Assembly: GCA_015233755.1 (NCBI GenBank)
Contig: JADFXA010000151.1
Coordinates: forward strand, 1-5,706
Reading direction: 5' to 3'
Source of the DNA: Desulfamplus sp.
Lineage (GTDB): Bacteria > Desulfobacterota > Desulfobacteria > Desulfobacterales > Desulfobacteraceae
DNA length: 5,706 nucleotides
Both the position numbers and the translations under genes were made by a program. This document shows positions 5,672 through 5,706 of the stretch, piece by piece. The stretch's first letter is position 1. Every line of letters starts with the position of its first letter. The notes under the pieces are model-generated. The model was given only the letters and a program-made list of their open reading frames with translations. It was not told the origin of the DNA and did no database searches.

Positions 5672-5706
5672 ATTGAGTTTTTATATTCTCATTTTTGCTT
5701 TGATTT
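5652..5706. repeat. Direct repeat, copy 2: second IS630-like left end, runs off window
   Basis: Identical over 55 bp to 5447-5501, at an offset of 205 bp. Its TA (5652-5653) lies inside the IS630 transposase codon for I46, and the element-like sequence from 5654 continues to the window edge. Identity without a single mismatch implies a recent event. Confidence 0.95.
5654..5706 (+). mobile_element. Second IS630-family copy, left end only
   Basis: Only the first 53 bp are in the window: TACTGCAAGCGG and the AT-rich leader seen in the first copy. It should be followed by its own transposase start about 15 bp beyond the edge. A tandem duplication of the 205-bp unit would look the same up to this point. 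Confidence 0.65.

Noticed and set aside
5447..5706. Two repeats as part of a CRISPR array or integration site
   Set aside because: There are only two copies, 205 bp apart, with a transposase gene start between them and TA at each boundary, which fits insertion-sequence ends.

Overview
The window is AT-rich bacterial DNA with two unrelated halves. The left two thirds (1-4053) is a run of five genes all on the minus strand. The right third (about 4250-5706) is a pile-up of insertion sequences on the plus strand. Roadblock/LC7, MglA-type GTPase, PATAN (DUF4388) and HAMP proteins together, at low GC and beside ISAs1- and IS630-type elements, suggest a Gram-negative environmental bacterium such as a Desulfobacterota (deltaproteobacterial) or Nitrospirota member. 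This placement is an inference, and nothing in the window fixes the species.

In transcription order (right to left) the left block encodes: (1) a 326-residue membrane protein with an N-terminal CxxC/CxxC zinc ribbon, two membrane segments around an extracytoplasmic domain, and a C-terminal HAMP domain with no output domain; (2) a 128-residue Roadblock/LC7 protein; (3) a 212-residue MglA-like small GTPase with all G motifs; (4) a 389-residue protein with a helical N-terminus, a Gln/Asn-rich duplicated segment and a weakly CheW-like C-terminus; (5) the N-terminal 149 residues of a DUF4388/PATAN protein that runs off the left edge. Gaps are about 84-118 bp, so this is probably one co-directional transcription unit, perhaps with internal promoters. 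The likely theme is a membrane sensor feeding a GTPase/GAP-like switch with scaffold and adaptor proteins, by analogy with MglA/MglB polarity control and PATAN proteins of type IV pilus phototaxis. No motor or pilus gene is visible here.

The right block starts with a probable ISAs1-family left end near 4250 and a nearly complete ISAs1 transposase (4361-5506). Its last residues are foreign: at a TA dinucleotide the gene runs into the left end of an IS630-family element. That element's transposase gene is itself cut after 46 codons, again at a TA, by an identical copy of the same left end, which runs off the window. The simplest reading is a nested insertion, IS630-like into IS630-like into ISAs1.

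The stretch 4054-4249 carries no gene. It probably holds the leader and promoter of the signalling operon. No tRNA, rRNA or CRISPR was seen.
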